A stretch of DNA of 64,000 nucleotides. It comes from Tous-C4FEB sp044356555 (GTDB lineage Bacteria > Verrucomicrobiota > Verrucomicrobiia > Opitutales > Opitutaceae). Shown here piece by piece: positions 8,215 through 17,398 of the stretch; the stretch's first letter is position 1; every line of letters begins with the position of its first letter. The notes beneath the pieces were generated by a model that saw only the letters and a program-made list of their open reading frames with translations, ran no database searches and was not told where the DNA came from. The stretch lies in assembly GCA_044356555.1 (NCBI GenBank), contig JBIKWB010000001.1:62001-126000 (forward strand). The letters are read 5' to 3'. The position numbers were made by a program, and so were the translations under genes.

Positions 8215-9203
8215 GCGCCAAAACCGTGCTTCACCATGAGCGCGCGCACCGCCGCGACATCCTTGCGCGTCGGCTCGGGCAATTGCGCGAGTTGCTCGTC
8301 AACCGTGAGCGGCCGCGGGTTGCGCTCGAACGGCGCGTATTCCAGGTGCAGCGAGATGGGCCCCGTGACCGCGAGCTCGCGCAGCAGTTGGAAATACGCG
8401 TCGAAGGGCACGATGCCCTCGCCGAGCGGCACGTTCTCGATCGTCGCCTTGCCGGGAAGCTGCTGCCACTTGAAATCCTTGATGTCGGTGCAGCGAATCC
8501 ACGGTGCGATCCGGCGGATTGCGAGCGGCCACGACTGCCCGCCCTCGGCGACGCCGTGACGGATGTCGTATTGCACGCCGATCGCGCGCGGATCGAGGCC
8601 GCGCAGCAGTTCATAAAGATCCCAAAGCGCACTGCCCACGCGCGCTCCGGCGTGGTTTTGAATCGCCCCGTGGATTCCGGCGCTGGCATTGAGCGCGGCC
8701 AGCTCGGCGAAGTCCGGTTTGATTTTCTCCAACGTGCCCGCGACGCCGAGCTTCAGGTCATAGTTAAAGGAGCCGAGCCGGTAGTATTTCACGCCCAGTT
8801 TCGCCGCCGTGCGGATTACGTTTTCCGCGTGCGGCGTGCGGACGCTCGTGATCTCGGTCGTGATCATCTCGACCTTGAGGCCGGCGGCGCGCGCTGCGTC
8901 GATCGCGCGCGGCAGATCTTCGCTTACGTTCTTCGGCAACACGTGGCCCTGCGGCACGCGCACCGTATAATCGATGCCGCCGCCGCCCGCCGCCGCGACG
9001 AGCTTCGCCGTCTGGGCGTAGGAGAGCTGGTGAAACGGTTTCGAAAACACATGCAGCACGCTCGGAGCCGCCGCAGCGGCCACCGGTGCCGATTGCGCCC
9101 GACCGAGCGTAGCGCTTAACGGCGCAGCCGCGCCGGCGAGTGCGAGCATCGAGACAAAATCGCGGCGGGAGAGGGACGGAACCGAAGCAGCATCAATTTT
9201 CAT
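8211..9203 (-). CDS. Tat-exported TIM-barrel protein, sugar phosphate isomerase/epimerase family
   Basis: About 330 residues. The start ATG at 9203 gives a twin-arginine signal, SLSRRDFVSMLALAG (Arg-Arg near residue 12), with a cleavage-like AQSA near residue 34; the longer frame from 9269 has no sense as a leader. The rest is an AP-endonuclease-2/xylose isomerase-like TIM barrel, with candidate metal or base residues in TEITSV, QNHAGA, YDIRHG, CTDIKDFKW and HLEYAPFE. Proteins of this family isomerise, epimerise or eliminate sugars. Periplasmic location and coupling to the cytochrome protein point to sugar catabolism outside the cytoplasm. Exact reaction unknown. Confidence 0.83.
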   Translation of the reverse strand: MKIDAASVPSLSRRDFVSMLALAGAAAPLSATLGRAQSAPVAAAAAPSVLHVFSKPFHQLSYAQTAKLVAAAGGGGIDYTVRVPQGHVLPKNVSEDLPRAIDAARAAGLKVEMITTEITSVRTPHAENVIRTAAKLGVKYYRLGSFNYDLKLGVAGTLEKIKPDFAELAALNASAGIHGAIQNHAGARVGSALWDLYELLRGLDPRAIGVQYDIRHGVAEGGQSWPLAIRRIAPWIRCTDIKDFKWQQLPGKATIENVPLGEGIVPFDAYFQLLRELAVTGPISLHLEYAPFERNPRPLTVDEQLAQLPEPTRKDVAAVRALMVKHGFGA

Positions 9204-9325
9204 AAAGGCAGAGAGCGGGGAGTTACGAAATGAGCCCTTACCCGGACACAAGGCACCCTCGGGAGGCAAGCGAACTCAAGCGCGCGCTCTTGCCCGGCAC
9301 GATCTGGCCTGTTCATTTTGATCTC

Positions 9326-10546
9326 ATGATCTACCCCGCCCGTTTCCTCGTGGCCGTCGCGCTGCTTTTCACGGCTTCGAGTTTTGCCCGCGATTACCGT
9401 TTGTCCCTCGCCGCCCCCACCGCCGATTTCGCCGGTCAGGTCATCTCGTTTCGCTTGCCCGCCGATGCGGCAAAACCCGCCGCCCTCCGCGATGCCTCGG
9501 GAAAAATCATCCCACTGCAAACCGACGCCGACGGCACCGCCCGCTTCATCGTTCCCATCCAGAAATCCGGCCAAGCCCTCTCCTTCACGCTCACGCAGGC
9601 GGCCCCCACCGGAGCCCCTGCCGCCGGCGTCGCGGTCTCGTCTGAGCCGGGCGATCTGCGCGTCACGGTCGGAGGCCAGCCCGTGCTTTCTTACCGCGTC
9701 GATCCCGCCGCCGTCCCGCGCGCCGACCTCAAACCCGAGATTCTTCGCGCCGGCTACATCCACCCCGTGTTTTCGCCCGCCGGTCACTTGGTCACCGACG
9801 ACTACCCGTCCAACCACGCCCACCACCACGGCATCTGGGCGCCGTGGACCAAGACCCAGTTTCAAGGCCGCTCACCCGACTTTTGGAATATGCACAACAA
9901 GACCGGCGCCGAGCATCTCGTCGGTGTCGACCGCACTTGGTCGGGTCCGGTTCACGGCGGCATCGAGGCCCGTCTGCGCAGCGTGGATCTCTCCGCACCG
10001 ACCCCGGTCACCGCGCTGAACACGACTTGGGCGCTCACCGTCTACGCTCTGGCGGGTACGGCGCAGCCCGCCCGGATCTTCGACCTCGTTGTCACCCACA
10101 CCTGCGCCACGAGCGACGCGCTGGTTCTCCCGAAATATCACTATGGCAGCTTCGGGATCCGCGGCGCCCGCGGCTGGAACGGTCCGGGTGACATCGCGCG
10201 CTTCCTCACCTCTGAAGGCCTCACCGACCGCATCAAAGGCAACGACTCCCGCGCCCGCTGGGTTTACCTCGGCGGCGCCGTCACTCCGGGCGGCGCGCTC
10301 GCCGGCACCACCGTGCTCGGACACCCCGAGAACTTCCGCGCGCCCCAACCCGTGCGTTTGCACCCCAACATGCCCTATTTCTCCTTCGTGCCGCAACAGC
10401 TCGGCGAGTTTTCCATCGTTCCCGGCACCCCCTACGTTTCCCGGTTTCGCTTTGTGGTGACCGACGGAGCACCCGACGCGGCGTTTTTCGACGCGTGCTA
10501 CCGCGCGTATGCCACGCCTGCCGTCTTGACCCTCGCGGCACTCTAA
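9326..10546 (+). CDS. secreted DUF6807 (PmoA-like) family protein
   Basis: About 406 residues, function unknown. The ATG at 9326 starts a signal peptide (IYPARFLVAVALLFTASSFA) and is preferred over the 32-residue extension from 9230. The body matches what is often annotated as 'methane oxygenase PmoA' or DUF6807: YIHPVFSPAGHLVTDDYP, NHAHHHGIWAPW (near residue 155), and a PLYHYG-type strand seen as LPKYHYGSFGIRG. The His cluster suggests a metal or sugar site. It is not a methane monooxygenase; the label is historical. It is divergent from the Tat TIM-barrel gene and ends 59 bases before an MFS transporter, fitting a carbohydrate locus. Confidence 0.75.
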   Translation: MIYPARFLVAVALLFTASSFARDYRLSLAAPTADFAGQVISFRLPADAAKPAALRDASGKIIPLQTDADGTARFIVPIQKSGQALSFTLTQAAPTGAPAAGVAVSSEPGDLRVTVGGQPVLSYRVDPAAVPRADLKPEILRAGYIHPVFSPAGHLVTDDYPSNHAHHHGIWAPWTKTQFQGRSPDFWNMHNKTGAEHLVGVDRTWSGPVHGGIEARLRSVDLSAPTPVTALNTTWALTVYALAGTAQPARIFDLVVTHTCATSDALVLPKYHYGSFGIRGARGWNGPGDIARFLTSEGLTDRIKGNDSRARWVYLGGAVTPGGALAGTTVLGHPENFRAPQPVRLHPNMPYFSFVPQQLGEFSIVPGTPYVSRFRFVVTDGAPDAAFFDACYRAYATPAVLTLAAL

Positions 10547-10605
10547 CTTCGCCTTGGGCCTCACCCCGGTGCACCCGCACTCCGCTCAGCGAACTTCGAT
10601 TTTCT

Positions 10606-11877
10606 ATGTCTACTCCCCTCGATCCCAACGCTCCGCCCGATAAAAAACGCCTCTATGCCGTGCTCGCCGCCGCCTTCCTCGGGTGGATGTTCGACGGCAT
10701 GGAAATGGGCCTCTTTCCGCTGATCGCCCGGCCCGCGCTGCTTGAAATGCAGACCGCCCACGGTCTCGCCATGAACGACGCCTTCGTCGCAAAGTGGATG
10801 GGCTACGCCACGGCGGCGTTTCTCCTCGGAGCGGCCGGCGGCGGCGTGCTCTTCGGCTGGCTCGGCGACAAGATCGGCCGCGTCAAGGCGATGGCCGCGA
10901 GCATTCTCGTCTACTCGCTCTTCACCGGTCTGATCTACTTCGCCCAAGAACCTTGGCACCTGTGCGCCGCGCGCTTCATCGCGGCCCTCGGCATGGGCGG
11001 CGAATGGTCGCTCGGCATCGCGCTCGTGATGGAAGTCTGGCCCGCCAAACACCGTCCGCTCATGGCCGGCGTGATCGGCGCAGCGGCCAACGTCGGCTTC
11101 GCGTTGATCGCGGTGTTCGCAATCTTCTTCAAGGTCACGGTCGACTCGTGGCGCTGGGTCGCGCTCATCGGCGCGGCGCCGGCCTTGCTCACGTTTGGCT
11201 TCCGCCTCTTCGTGCCGGAGTCGGAAAAATGGCAGGCCTCGGTCAAGGCCGACACCACCAAGAGCGACCCGCTGAAAGAAGTCTTTGGCCCGAAGCTCTG
11301 GAAGACCACGCTCATCGCGACGGCACTTTCCTCGGTCGCACTCATCGGCACCTGGGGCTCCGTGCAATGGCTCCCGCTCTGGGCCGATAAAATGGCCGGC
11401 GCCGCCAACCCCGCCGCCAAAGGCTGGACCGGCCTCGCCTCGGGCTTCGGCGCGGTGTTCGGCTGTCTCCTCGGCGCCTACATCGGGCGCTTCATCACGC
11501 GCCGCACCGCATATTTCATGATGTGCTTCGGCTCGCTCGTCGCGTGCGCCGTGCTCTTCCGGGGTTTCGATTCCTATGGCCCAGCCTTCCTCGGGATGAC
11601 GTTTATGGTCGGCGCGCTGACCGCTTCGTTCTACGGCTGGCTGCCGCTCTACCTGCCCGAGCTGTTCCCGACCCGCGTGCGCGCGACGGGCCAAGGTCTT
11701 TCCTTCAACGCCGGCCGCATCCTCGCCGCGGTCGGTGCGTTGCAAATGGGCGCACTGATGCAGACTTTCGACGGCAGCTATGCCAAGGCGGGCGCCATCA
11801 TCACCTTGGTCTACGTCGCCGGCCTGTTCTTGATCTGGCTCGCCCCGGAAACGAAGGACAAGCCCCTGCCGGAGTAG
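10606..11877 (+). CDS. MFS transporter
   Basis: Inner-membrane secondary transporter, 423 residues, about 12 transmembrane segments. Start ATG 10606 follows the DUF6807 gene by 59 bases. Signatures: GWMFDGMEMGLFPL in the first helix, FGWLGDKIGRVKAM (loop 2-3 motif G-x-x-D-R/K-x-G-R), RFIAALGMGGEWSLG in helix 4, and PELFPTRVRATGQG in the second half. The overall pattern is close to sugar or organic-acid:H+ symporters of the MFS. Substrate unknown, but co-direction with the DUF6807 gene suggests a sugar or sugar acid. Confidence 0.85.
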   Translation: MSTPLDPNAPPDKKRLYAVLAAAFLGWMFDGMEMGLFPLIARPALLEMQTAHGLAMNDAFVAKWMGYATAAFLLGAAGGGVLFGWLGDKIGRVKAMAASILVYSLFTGLIYFAQEPWHLCAARFIAALGMGGEWSLGIALVMEVWPAKHRPLMAGVIGAAANVGFALIAVFAIFFKVTVDSWRWVALIGAAPALLTFGFRLFVPESEKWQASVKADTTKSDPLKEVFGPKLWKTTLIATALSSVALIGTWGSVQWLPLWADKMAGAANPAAKGWTGLASGFGAVFGCLLGAYIGRFITRRTAYFMMCFGSLVACAVLFRGFDSYGPAFLGMTFMVGALTASFYGWLPLYLPELFPTRVRATGQGLSFNAGRILAAVGALQMGALMQTFDGSYAKAGAIITLVYVAGLFLIWLAPETKDKPLPE

Positions 11878-11946
11878 AATCGGCCACGCCCAAGCTAGGA
11901 ACGCCACGCTCGGGCCTTCAGACCGGCCCGAGCTTCCTTCGCTGTC

Positions 11947-12435
11947 TTGGAAAACCCCTGTCACTTCTCACCGGATCGCCGCCACCGCTACAGCTTGGTG
12001 CACCGCTGGAACCCGCTTTTCGGCGAGCGGTTGATCATGTGGATCGGCCTGAATCCCAGTACCGCCGACGAAGCCCAGCTCGACCCCACCCTGCGCCGCA
12101 TCGCGCGCTTTTCCCAACGCGACGGCTACGATGGATTCTGGATGGCCAATCTCTTTGGCCTGCGCACGCCCTACCCGAAAGAAATGATGGCCGACCCTGA
12201 TCCCGTCGGCCTCGAAAACGACGCCTCCCTCCTCGCCGCGGCGGGCCGCTGCGACCGCATCGTCGCCGCCTGGGGCGTGAGCGGCGCTTACCAAGCCCGC
12301 GCCGATGCCGTCGTCCGCCTCTTCGGGAAACGCGAACTCTGGTGCCTCGGCACCACCCAAGCCGGCCATCCCCGTCACCCGCTCTACGTGGCCGGCGACC
12401 AGAAGCTCGTCCGCTTTAAGCCCCAAGTTGTGTAG
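11947..12435 (+). CDS. DUF1643 domain protein
   Basis: Cytosolic protein of about 162 residues, role unknown. The DUF1643 core is clear: MWIGLNPSTADEAQLDPTLRR, given here as a position (residues 34-54), then DGYDGFWMANLFGLRTP, CDRIVAAWG, and the C-terminal TTQAGHPRHPLYV. A TTG at 11947 is the only start that keeps the whole N-terminal strand RYSLVHRWNP; a GTG at 11998 is a shorter alternative. It ends 12 bases before the FMN-reductase gene, suggesting one transcript. Confidence 0.8.
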   Translation: MENPCHFSPDRRHRYSLVHRWNPLFGERLIMWIGLNPSTADEAQLDPTLRRIARFSQRDGYDGFWMANLFGLRTPYPKEMMADPDPVGLENDASLLAAAGRCDRIVAAWGVSGAYQARADAVVRLFGKRELWCLGTTQAGHPRHPLYVAGDQKLVRFKPQVV

Positions 12436-12447
12436 CCCCTGCCGCCC

Positions 12448-13116
12448 ATGCCCGCCCGCCGCCCCCGCCTGCTCCTCCTCAACGCTTCCCTCGCCGGCGA
12501 CGCAGGCAACACCGCCGTCCTCCTCACCCGCGCCCGCCGCCTCCTTGCCCGCCGCGCCACCGTCGAAGCCCTCACTCTCGCACCCCGGCCCGACGCTGTG
12601 GTCTCCCACGTTTCAGCCCTCAACGCCCGCCTGCGCTTCGGCACCGGCCTCAACCCGCAACTGCTCGCCGCCCTCTCGCGCGCCGACGGCCTCCTCATCG
12701 GCACCGGCACGCACTGGGATTCGTGGAGCAGCGTCCTCCAAAAATTCCTCGAAGACGTCACCCCGACCGAGGGCACCGCGCTTTGGCTCGGCAAACCTGC
12801 GGCCGTAGTCGTGAGCGAACACAGCACCGGCGGCAAAGGCGTGCTCTCCCGCCTCCAAGGCGTGCTCGTCACCCTCGGCTGCTCGATCCCGCCGATGAGC
12901 GGCTTGGTGCTTTCTCGCGCGGCGTTGCTCGCGACGGCGCACGCCCCGGATCCCACGACGACCAACGACTTTTGGTGCGAGGCCGACTTGCGCGTCGTCT
13001 GTCACAACCTCGCCGAGGCCGCCCGCGTCACTCGACCCGGTGCCACCCCCGCGCACCCGCGCTGGCGGACTTGGCCGGTCGACCGCCGCGACTTCGCCGC
13101 GCGCTGGCTCCCGTAA
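12448..13116 (+). CDS. NAD(P)H-dependent FMN reductase-like flavoprotein
   Basis: Flavodoxin-fold protein of 222 residues. The first strand and loop LLLLNASLAGDAGNTAVLL match the phosphate-binding loop of NADPH-dependent FMN reductases (G-N-T near residue 25). ADGLLIGTGTHWDSWSSVLQKFLE (residues about 76-99, quoted in part) is the flavin and dimer segment. GKPAAVVVSEHSTGGKGVL follows. Probably reduces quinones, flavin or azo-type compounds in the cytosol. It lies 12 bases downstream of the DUF1643 gene. Confidence 0.75.
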   Translation: MPARRPRLLLLNASLAGDAGNTAVLLTRARRLLARRATVEALTLAPRPDAVVSHVSALNARLRFGTGLNPQLLAALSRADGLLIGTGTHWDSWSSVLQKFLEDVTPTEGTALWLGKPAAVVVSEHSTGGKGVLSRLQGVLVTLGCSIPPMSGLVLSRAALLATAHAPDPTTTNDFWCEADLRVVCHNLAEAARVTRPGATPAHPRWRTWPVDRRDFAARWLP

Positions 13117-13146
13117 GATCGGCGCCCGATCCGCCGCTGCGTCTTC

Positions 13147-13782
13147 TCAATCGCAGCCGCGCTCCAGCTTCGCCCGCAAGTCCGTGATCAAACCGTCGGT
13201 CTCCCGCGCGATCTGCTCCAATTCCCTGCGCGCCGCCGCGAGCCAGCGCTCTTCGGCCAACCCTTCCTCGGCGCAGGCCTCACCGGCGCGCAACGTGTCC
13301 TCCAAAAATTCCCGCGCCCGCTTCAGCCGCACGATCACGCCGGCGCACAGGTCGATCGTGGGCGGCCACTCGCGGCCGTTGAGCGCGCCCGCCAATTTCG
13401 CCCCGACTTTCATCGCGGAACTCCCCAATTCGATCAACGGGTGCTCCTCAACCGCATCGTGCGGCACCCAGCCGCGCGCCTCCGGTTCTTTCATCAAACG
13501 CAGCGACAATTTGAACATTCGGTCCGCCAGCGGGTGCTGCTGCCGAATCTCTTCCTCGATTTCCGGATCGGGATGGGCCGCAGCCTCCGCCGCCGCGCGA
13601 TTCATCTCTTCAATCCACCGGGCCCGCGCCGCCTCATCTTCCGGCGTCAAAGGTTTCTCCCCGCGCTCTCGGGCGCGCCGGGCCAGCTCCTCCTCCATGA
13701 TTTTGGCGTAGTCCGCTTCCGGCCCCTCGCTCCGCAGCCGCGCGCGGATCCGATCCGACAGCCGTTCGCTGTCACGTTGCAT
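13147..13782 (-). CDS. hypothetical charged helical protein
   Basis: Not recognised. The 211 residues are strongly charged, rich in Arg, Glu and Ala, and predicted mostly helical. Residues 1-85 look coiled-coil-like (YAKIMEEELARRARERGE, IEEMNRAAAEAAAH), and the C-terminal helices carry LKRAREFLEDTLRAGE. There is no signal peptide or membrane segment. It lies 51 bases downstream of another unknown gene on the same strand. The in-frame sequence before the ATG reads back 18 codons to a stop with no other start, so ATG 13782 is the start. Confidence 0.55.
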   Translation of the reverse strand: MQRDSERLSDRIRARLRSEGPEADYAKIMEEELARRARERGEKPLTPEDEAARARWIEEMNRAAAEAAAHPDPEIEEEIRQQHPLADRMFKLSLRLMKEPEARGWVPHDAVEEHPLIELGSSAMKVGAKLAGALNGREWPPTIDLCAGVIVRLKRAREFLEDTLRAGEACAEEGLAEERWLAAARRELEQIARETDGLITDLRAKLERGCD

Positions 13783-13833
13783 CGTCTCGGCTTCGGCCTC
13801 GCTCTGCGGCGCTCCCTCGTTCCACGCCGTGGC

Positions 13834-14388
13834 CTAAAATTGCGCTCCGCTGTCGTCGCCCGCAACGGCCTCCCCGAGCTGCTGCATGAATCCGGTCATC
13901 GCCTCTGAATTCTTCTTTCGCTGCGTCACCTCTTCCTCAGGCGTCATATCCCACGTGATGTCGGACGACACCGTGAGCAAAAAACTCGCCGACTCGATCA
14001 CGACCCGCCCGTTCACCACGCTGAACCACTCGAGGTACAGGCTGTTGCCCCAGTGCCACGGAAACGGCTTCCGTTGCCGATACAGCTCCATCAATTCGTC
14101 CATCGACACCTCGGGGACCTTCACCCGGCGCGACGCCGTGCAATCGCCGATCACGCCCTGCTGTTGCAGCCCGAAACCGGCGTCGGTCGAGGTCAATAAC
14201 GGCGGCTTCACCGCCACCGGATTCACAAACTCCAACTTGCGGCCCGCCAGATCACGCCACGCGTTGCCCGCGAGATCCAATTCCACCGGCGCCGTCACGC
14301 CCTCGAACCAGATGCGCCCCGTCACGCGCCCGCGCGTGCGGTTATCGATCTCACCCCGAATCACGCTTTCATCAATACGCCAAGCCAT
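13834..14388 (-). CDS. hypothetical protein
   Basis: Not recognised. A 184-residue soluble protein without signal peptide or membrane helix. It begins MAWRIDESVIRGEIDNRTRG, has beta-strand character through residue 70 (RIWFEGVTAPVELDLAG), then a helical part with SMDELMELYRQRKPFPWHWG, and ends in a polar Glu/Gln-rich helix. It is followed 51 bases later by the charged helical protein at 13147-13782, so the two form a probable two-gene unit. Codon use is like the neighbours. Confidence 0.55.
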   Translation of the reverse strand: MAWRIDESVIRGEIDNRTRGRVTGRIWFEGVTAPVELDLAGNAWRDLAGRKLEFVNPVAVKPPLLTSTDAGFGLQQQGVIGDCTASRRVKVPEVSMDELMELYRQRKPFPWHWGNSLYLEWFSVVNGRVVIESASFLLTVSSDITWDMTPEEEVTQRKKNSEAMTGFMQQLGEAVAGDDSGAQF

Positions 14389-14518
14389 GGCGAAAAAGTG
14401 GCGGGGGCCCGCGACCGCTGGCGAGCGCGGAGTGCGCGGAGTCGATTGAGGAGGAGGCGCGAGTTCCTTGCCCGCGGAGCATGGAGCCGGCTCGGAGAGC
14501 GGGCTCCACCCTCGGAAC

Positions 14519-17284
14519 TTACTTCGCCTTTGCGAACATCGGGTCGTCGGGGTTGCCGCCGCTCAGGAGATACGCGACGAGGTCTTTCAATTCGTCCGCG
14601 TTCAGGCTGTTGATCAGACCGGCCGGCATCATGGAAACGGGGTTGTTGCTCCGCTCTTTGATGCGGTCCGGATCGATCTTCGTCACGTCATCGGGCGCGA
14701 AGGGGTTGCTCATCACCAGCAACTGGCCTTCGGCTTCACCGACGACCCGACCGAACACGGAGTCACCGTTCTTCAGCTCGATGTGTTCGCTGCCGTATTG
14801 GTCGCTGATGACTTTTGAGGGCTCGATCAGATTCTCCAACATGTCGCGCACGCTGTAGCGATTGCCGGCGCCGGAGATATCGGGACCGATGCCGGAGCCC
14901 TCGTTGCCAAAGCGGTGACAGGCGAGACACGCGGTCGCGGTGAACATCGCTTTGCCTTGCGCGAAATTGCGGCCGGTGAGCTTGGCGGGGAAGAGGGCGG
15001 CCGCGTCATTCACCGTGTAGTCGCGGCCCGGACCTTTCGGCGCGACATACTCGGCGACGACGGTGTTGAGCGGCGCCAGGGAGAGTTTCTCCAACGCGAT
15101 ACGCTCGACGGCGTCGGGCACGCGGGCGAGCGACTCGGTGCGGATGTTTTTCAGGAAGCCGGGGAAGCTGGCGCCGCCTTTCCATGCGCTCGTGCGGGGG
15201 AACCACGAAAAATACTCGCGGCGCAGCGCAGGCGTCCAACCGGCGGTCGCATGGCGAAGATTGTAAGCGTAGTGGATCTGTTGGCGGTCGGCGCGGGCAT
15301 CGGCGACGCTTTGCACGGTGGAGCCGTAGCGGTCGTTGCGCGCGATGAGTTTTTCTCCGCCGAGCAGTTCGCCGGTGATGGTCACGGGTTCGGCGACGCG
15401 GAGGAGCGGCACGGTTTTCGCCACAACGGTGGGCGAGTCGAGGTAGACGAGCAGCGAGATGAGTTCGCGGTTCACGAACGTATCGGTGTGCGGGAAATGC
15501 GGATCGAGTTTCGCGACCACGCGGGCGCAAGTGGCGGCATCGGGCTTGCCCATGCGGGTGAAGGCGAGCTGCCAAGCGCGGAGGAGCGGGAGCCGGAGCG
15601 CCGCGGGTTGTTTCGCGAAGTCGAGTCGCAGCAGCGAGTCGATGAGCTTGGGCTGGTAGCGTTTCTCGCCAACGCGGGCGAGGGCGATCAGGGCCTCGAT
15701 GGCGGCCTGGGGATTCTTCTCGGCGAGCGCGCGGTCGGCCCAGTGGTAAGCGGGCTGGCGCTCGATCGCGGCACGGGCGGCGAAGCGCACGTAACGGTCG
15801 GGCGAAGCGAGGTGGGGCCAGGCGATCGCGATGGCCTCCGGGCCGGTGCCTTCGGCGTGCAAAACTTCGAGCGAGCGACGGAGTTTCGCCTCAGCGGTGG
15901 GCTCCGGCGGCTTGGCCGGGGCGGTAGATTCGGTGCCGGTATAGGTCACGCGATAGAGCGCGGACTGCGTGCGACGGCCGCCGACAGCAAAATACATCGC
16001 GCCGTCGCGGGGGTTGATCACGAGGTCGGTGAGCGGAAGCGGCTTGCCGGAGAGAAATTCTTCCTTCTCGCCAATGAAGCTGGCGCCGTCGGGCTTGAGG
16101 TGGACGGCGTAAAGCGTGCCGTAGGTCCAATCGGCGGCGTAAAACGCCGTCTGATAGTTGGCGGGAAATTTCGCGCCGGTGCCGAAGACGGTGCCGGTGG
16201 GCGAGCCCGGGCCGATATTCAGCGGGGCCGGCAGGCTGTCGGCGTAGTAGTCGGGCCAACGGCCCGCACCGCTGCGCCAACCGTAGTCACCGGCATCGAC
16301 GACGTGGTTGATACGGGTCGGCACATACCACGGCGCGCCCTGGTCCCACTCCATGTCGGAATCGTAGGTGAAGAGTTCGCCGTTTTGGTCGAAGGAAAGG
16401 TCGAACTGGTTGCGGAAGCCCATGGCAAAAATCTCGATCGTTTTGCCCTCCGGGTCGGAGCGGGCGATGTAGCCGCCGGGCGCGAATGTGTCTTTGGCGT
16501 GGCCGCGGGCATCCCACATGCGGGGGAGGAGATGGTCCTCATCCCAGCGGACGGGGCGGGACTTCTCGAAGCCCGTGGGCAGGGCGGTCATATTGCCGTT
16601 CGCAAAATAGATGGATTTGCCGTCCGGAGAAAGGGCCAGCGAGTGGGGGCCGTGTTCGCCGCTGCCTCGGGTTTCGCGCAGGAATTTGAAGTCGTCGAAC
16701 TGATCGTCGCCGTCGGTGTCGCGGAGGCGCCAAATACCCTGCTTGGCCGGCACCTCGTCGACCATCACGTAGAGGCTGTCGAAGGCATAAAGGAGCCCGT
16801 GTGCGCCCACGGAGGGCGATGCGGCACCGCCGGTGGCTTGCGCGCGTTTCGGGGTCGGGCGCGGTTCGGCTCCGGGGGGAAGCGGGATCGCCGGCAAAGT
16901 GATGGCGAGTTTTTCAACCTTGGTGCCGGTGCTCGTGCCGACAGGCGGCGGGGTGATCCGGTAGAGCCCGCCGTATTGGTCGCCGGCGGTGATCCGGCCC
17001 TTGGGGTCAACGGCGAGCGCGACCCACGAGCCCTGCTCTTCCTTTGGCACCGTGTAGAGCAACTCCACTTTGAACCCGGCGGCCACTTGGATGGCGGAGG
17101 GGGCGGTCGCCTCGGTGAGGGCAGCGAGTTCGGCGCGGGCGGCTGCGGCGGGCGCAGCCGATTTGGCTTTGCCCTTGGCTTTTTCGTCGGGCGTTTGGGC
17201 GGGGAGCGCGACCGCGGTAAGGCCCAGGAGGAGCAGCGCGCCGAGGCTGGCGCGGCGATGGTGGAGCAAGCGGGAGGAGATCAT
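14519..17284 (-). CDS. secreted beta-propeller/HEAT/cytochrome c protein (PVC type)
   Basis: Exported 921-residue protein. ATG 17284 gives a signal peptide (RRASLGALLLLGLTAVALP); the upstream extension is non-coding-like. Domains: propeller of the membrane-bound-dehydrogenase type (about residues 60-480) with GIWRLRDTDGDDQFDDF, FAMGFRNQFDLSFD and INHVVDAGDYGWR; HEAT-like helical repeats (about 490-770); then a PVC-type heme domain with CLACH at 786-790, IGPDISGAGNR, and a distal Met in SMMPAGL. It probably oxidises a sugar-like substrate in the periplasm and passes electrons to heme. It is the last gene of the minus-strand block, 115 bases after a TonB receptor. Confidence 0.86.
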   Translation of the reverse strand: MISSRLLHHRRASLGALLLLGLTAVALPAQTPDEKAKGKAKSAAPAAAARAELAALTEATAPSAIQVAAGFKVELLYTVPKEEQGSWVALAVDPKGRITAGDQYGGLYRITPPPVGTSTGTKVEKLAITLPAIPLPPGAEPRPTPKRAQATGGAASPSVGAHGLLYAFDSLYVMVDEVPAKQGIWRLRDTDGDDQFDDFKFLRETRGSGEHGPHSLALSPDGKSIYFANGNMTALPTGFEKSRPVRWDEDHLLPRMWDARGHAKDTFAPGGYIARSDPEGKTIEIFAMGFRNQFDLSFDQNGELFTYDSDMEWDQGAPWYVPTRINHVVDAGDYGWRSGAGRWPDYYADSLPAPLNIGPGSPTGTVFGTGAKFPANYQTAFYAADWTYGTLYAVHLKPDGASFIGEKEEFLSGKPLPLTDLVINPRDGAMYFAVGGRRTQSALYRVTYTGTESTAPAKPPEPTAEAKLRRSLEVLHAEGTGPEAIAIAWPHLASPDRYVRFAARAAIERQPAYHWADRALAEKNPQAAIEALIALARVGEKRYQPKLIDSLLRLDFAKQPAALRLPLLRAWQLAFTRMGKPDAATCARVVAKLDPHFPHTDTFVNRELISLLVYLDSPTVVAKTVPLLRVAEPVTITGELLGGEKLIARNDRYGSTVQSVADARADRQQIHYAYNLRHATAGWTPALRREYFSWFPRTSAWKGGASFPGFLKNIRTESLARVPDAVERIALEKLSLAPLNTVVAEYVAPKGPGRDYTVNDAAALFPAKLTGRNFAQGKAMFTATACLACHRFGNEGSGIGPDISGAGNRYSVRDMLENLIEPSKVISDQYGSEHIELKNGDSVFGRVVGEAEGQLLVMSNPFAPDDVTKIDPDRIKERSNNPVSMMPAGLINSLNADELKDLVAYLLSGGNPDDPMFAKAK

Positions 17285-17358
17285 GATTTGGGAAAGTGAA
17301 AGTGAGCGGAGAGTGAAAGCGCGAGGTAAGGGCGCTGGCACGCGGGAGTGGGCGGATA

Positions 17359-17392
17359 GATTACTTCGTCGCTGCGCTTCTCGCAATGACAA
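17359..17392 (-). repeat. TTGTCATTGCGAG-type dispersed repeat
   Basis: On the minus strand this reads TTGTCATTGCGAGAAGC, then GCAGCGACGAAGTAA, in the gap between a TonB receptor and the propeller-cytochrome gene. A related copy on the plus strand at 30551-30591 begins TTGTCATCGCGAGG and ends GTGGCGATCCAG. Similar sequences recur in unrelated bacterial genomes as small dispersed repeats. Confidence 0.5.
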
Positions 17393-17398
17393 GGCGGA

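Noticed and set aside
9326..10546. Methane monooxygenase subunit (PmoA)
   Set aside because: The family name is used in databases, but the protein has no membrane helices beyond a signal peptide and no other pmo genes are present.
14915..17299. A 794-codon plus-strand open frame opposite the propeller-cytochrome gene
   Set aside because: The antisense gene has clear heme and propeller motifs; this frame has none and shows the same antisense composition bias.
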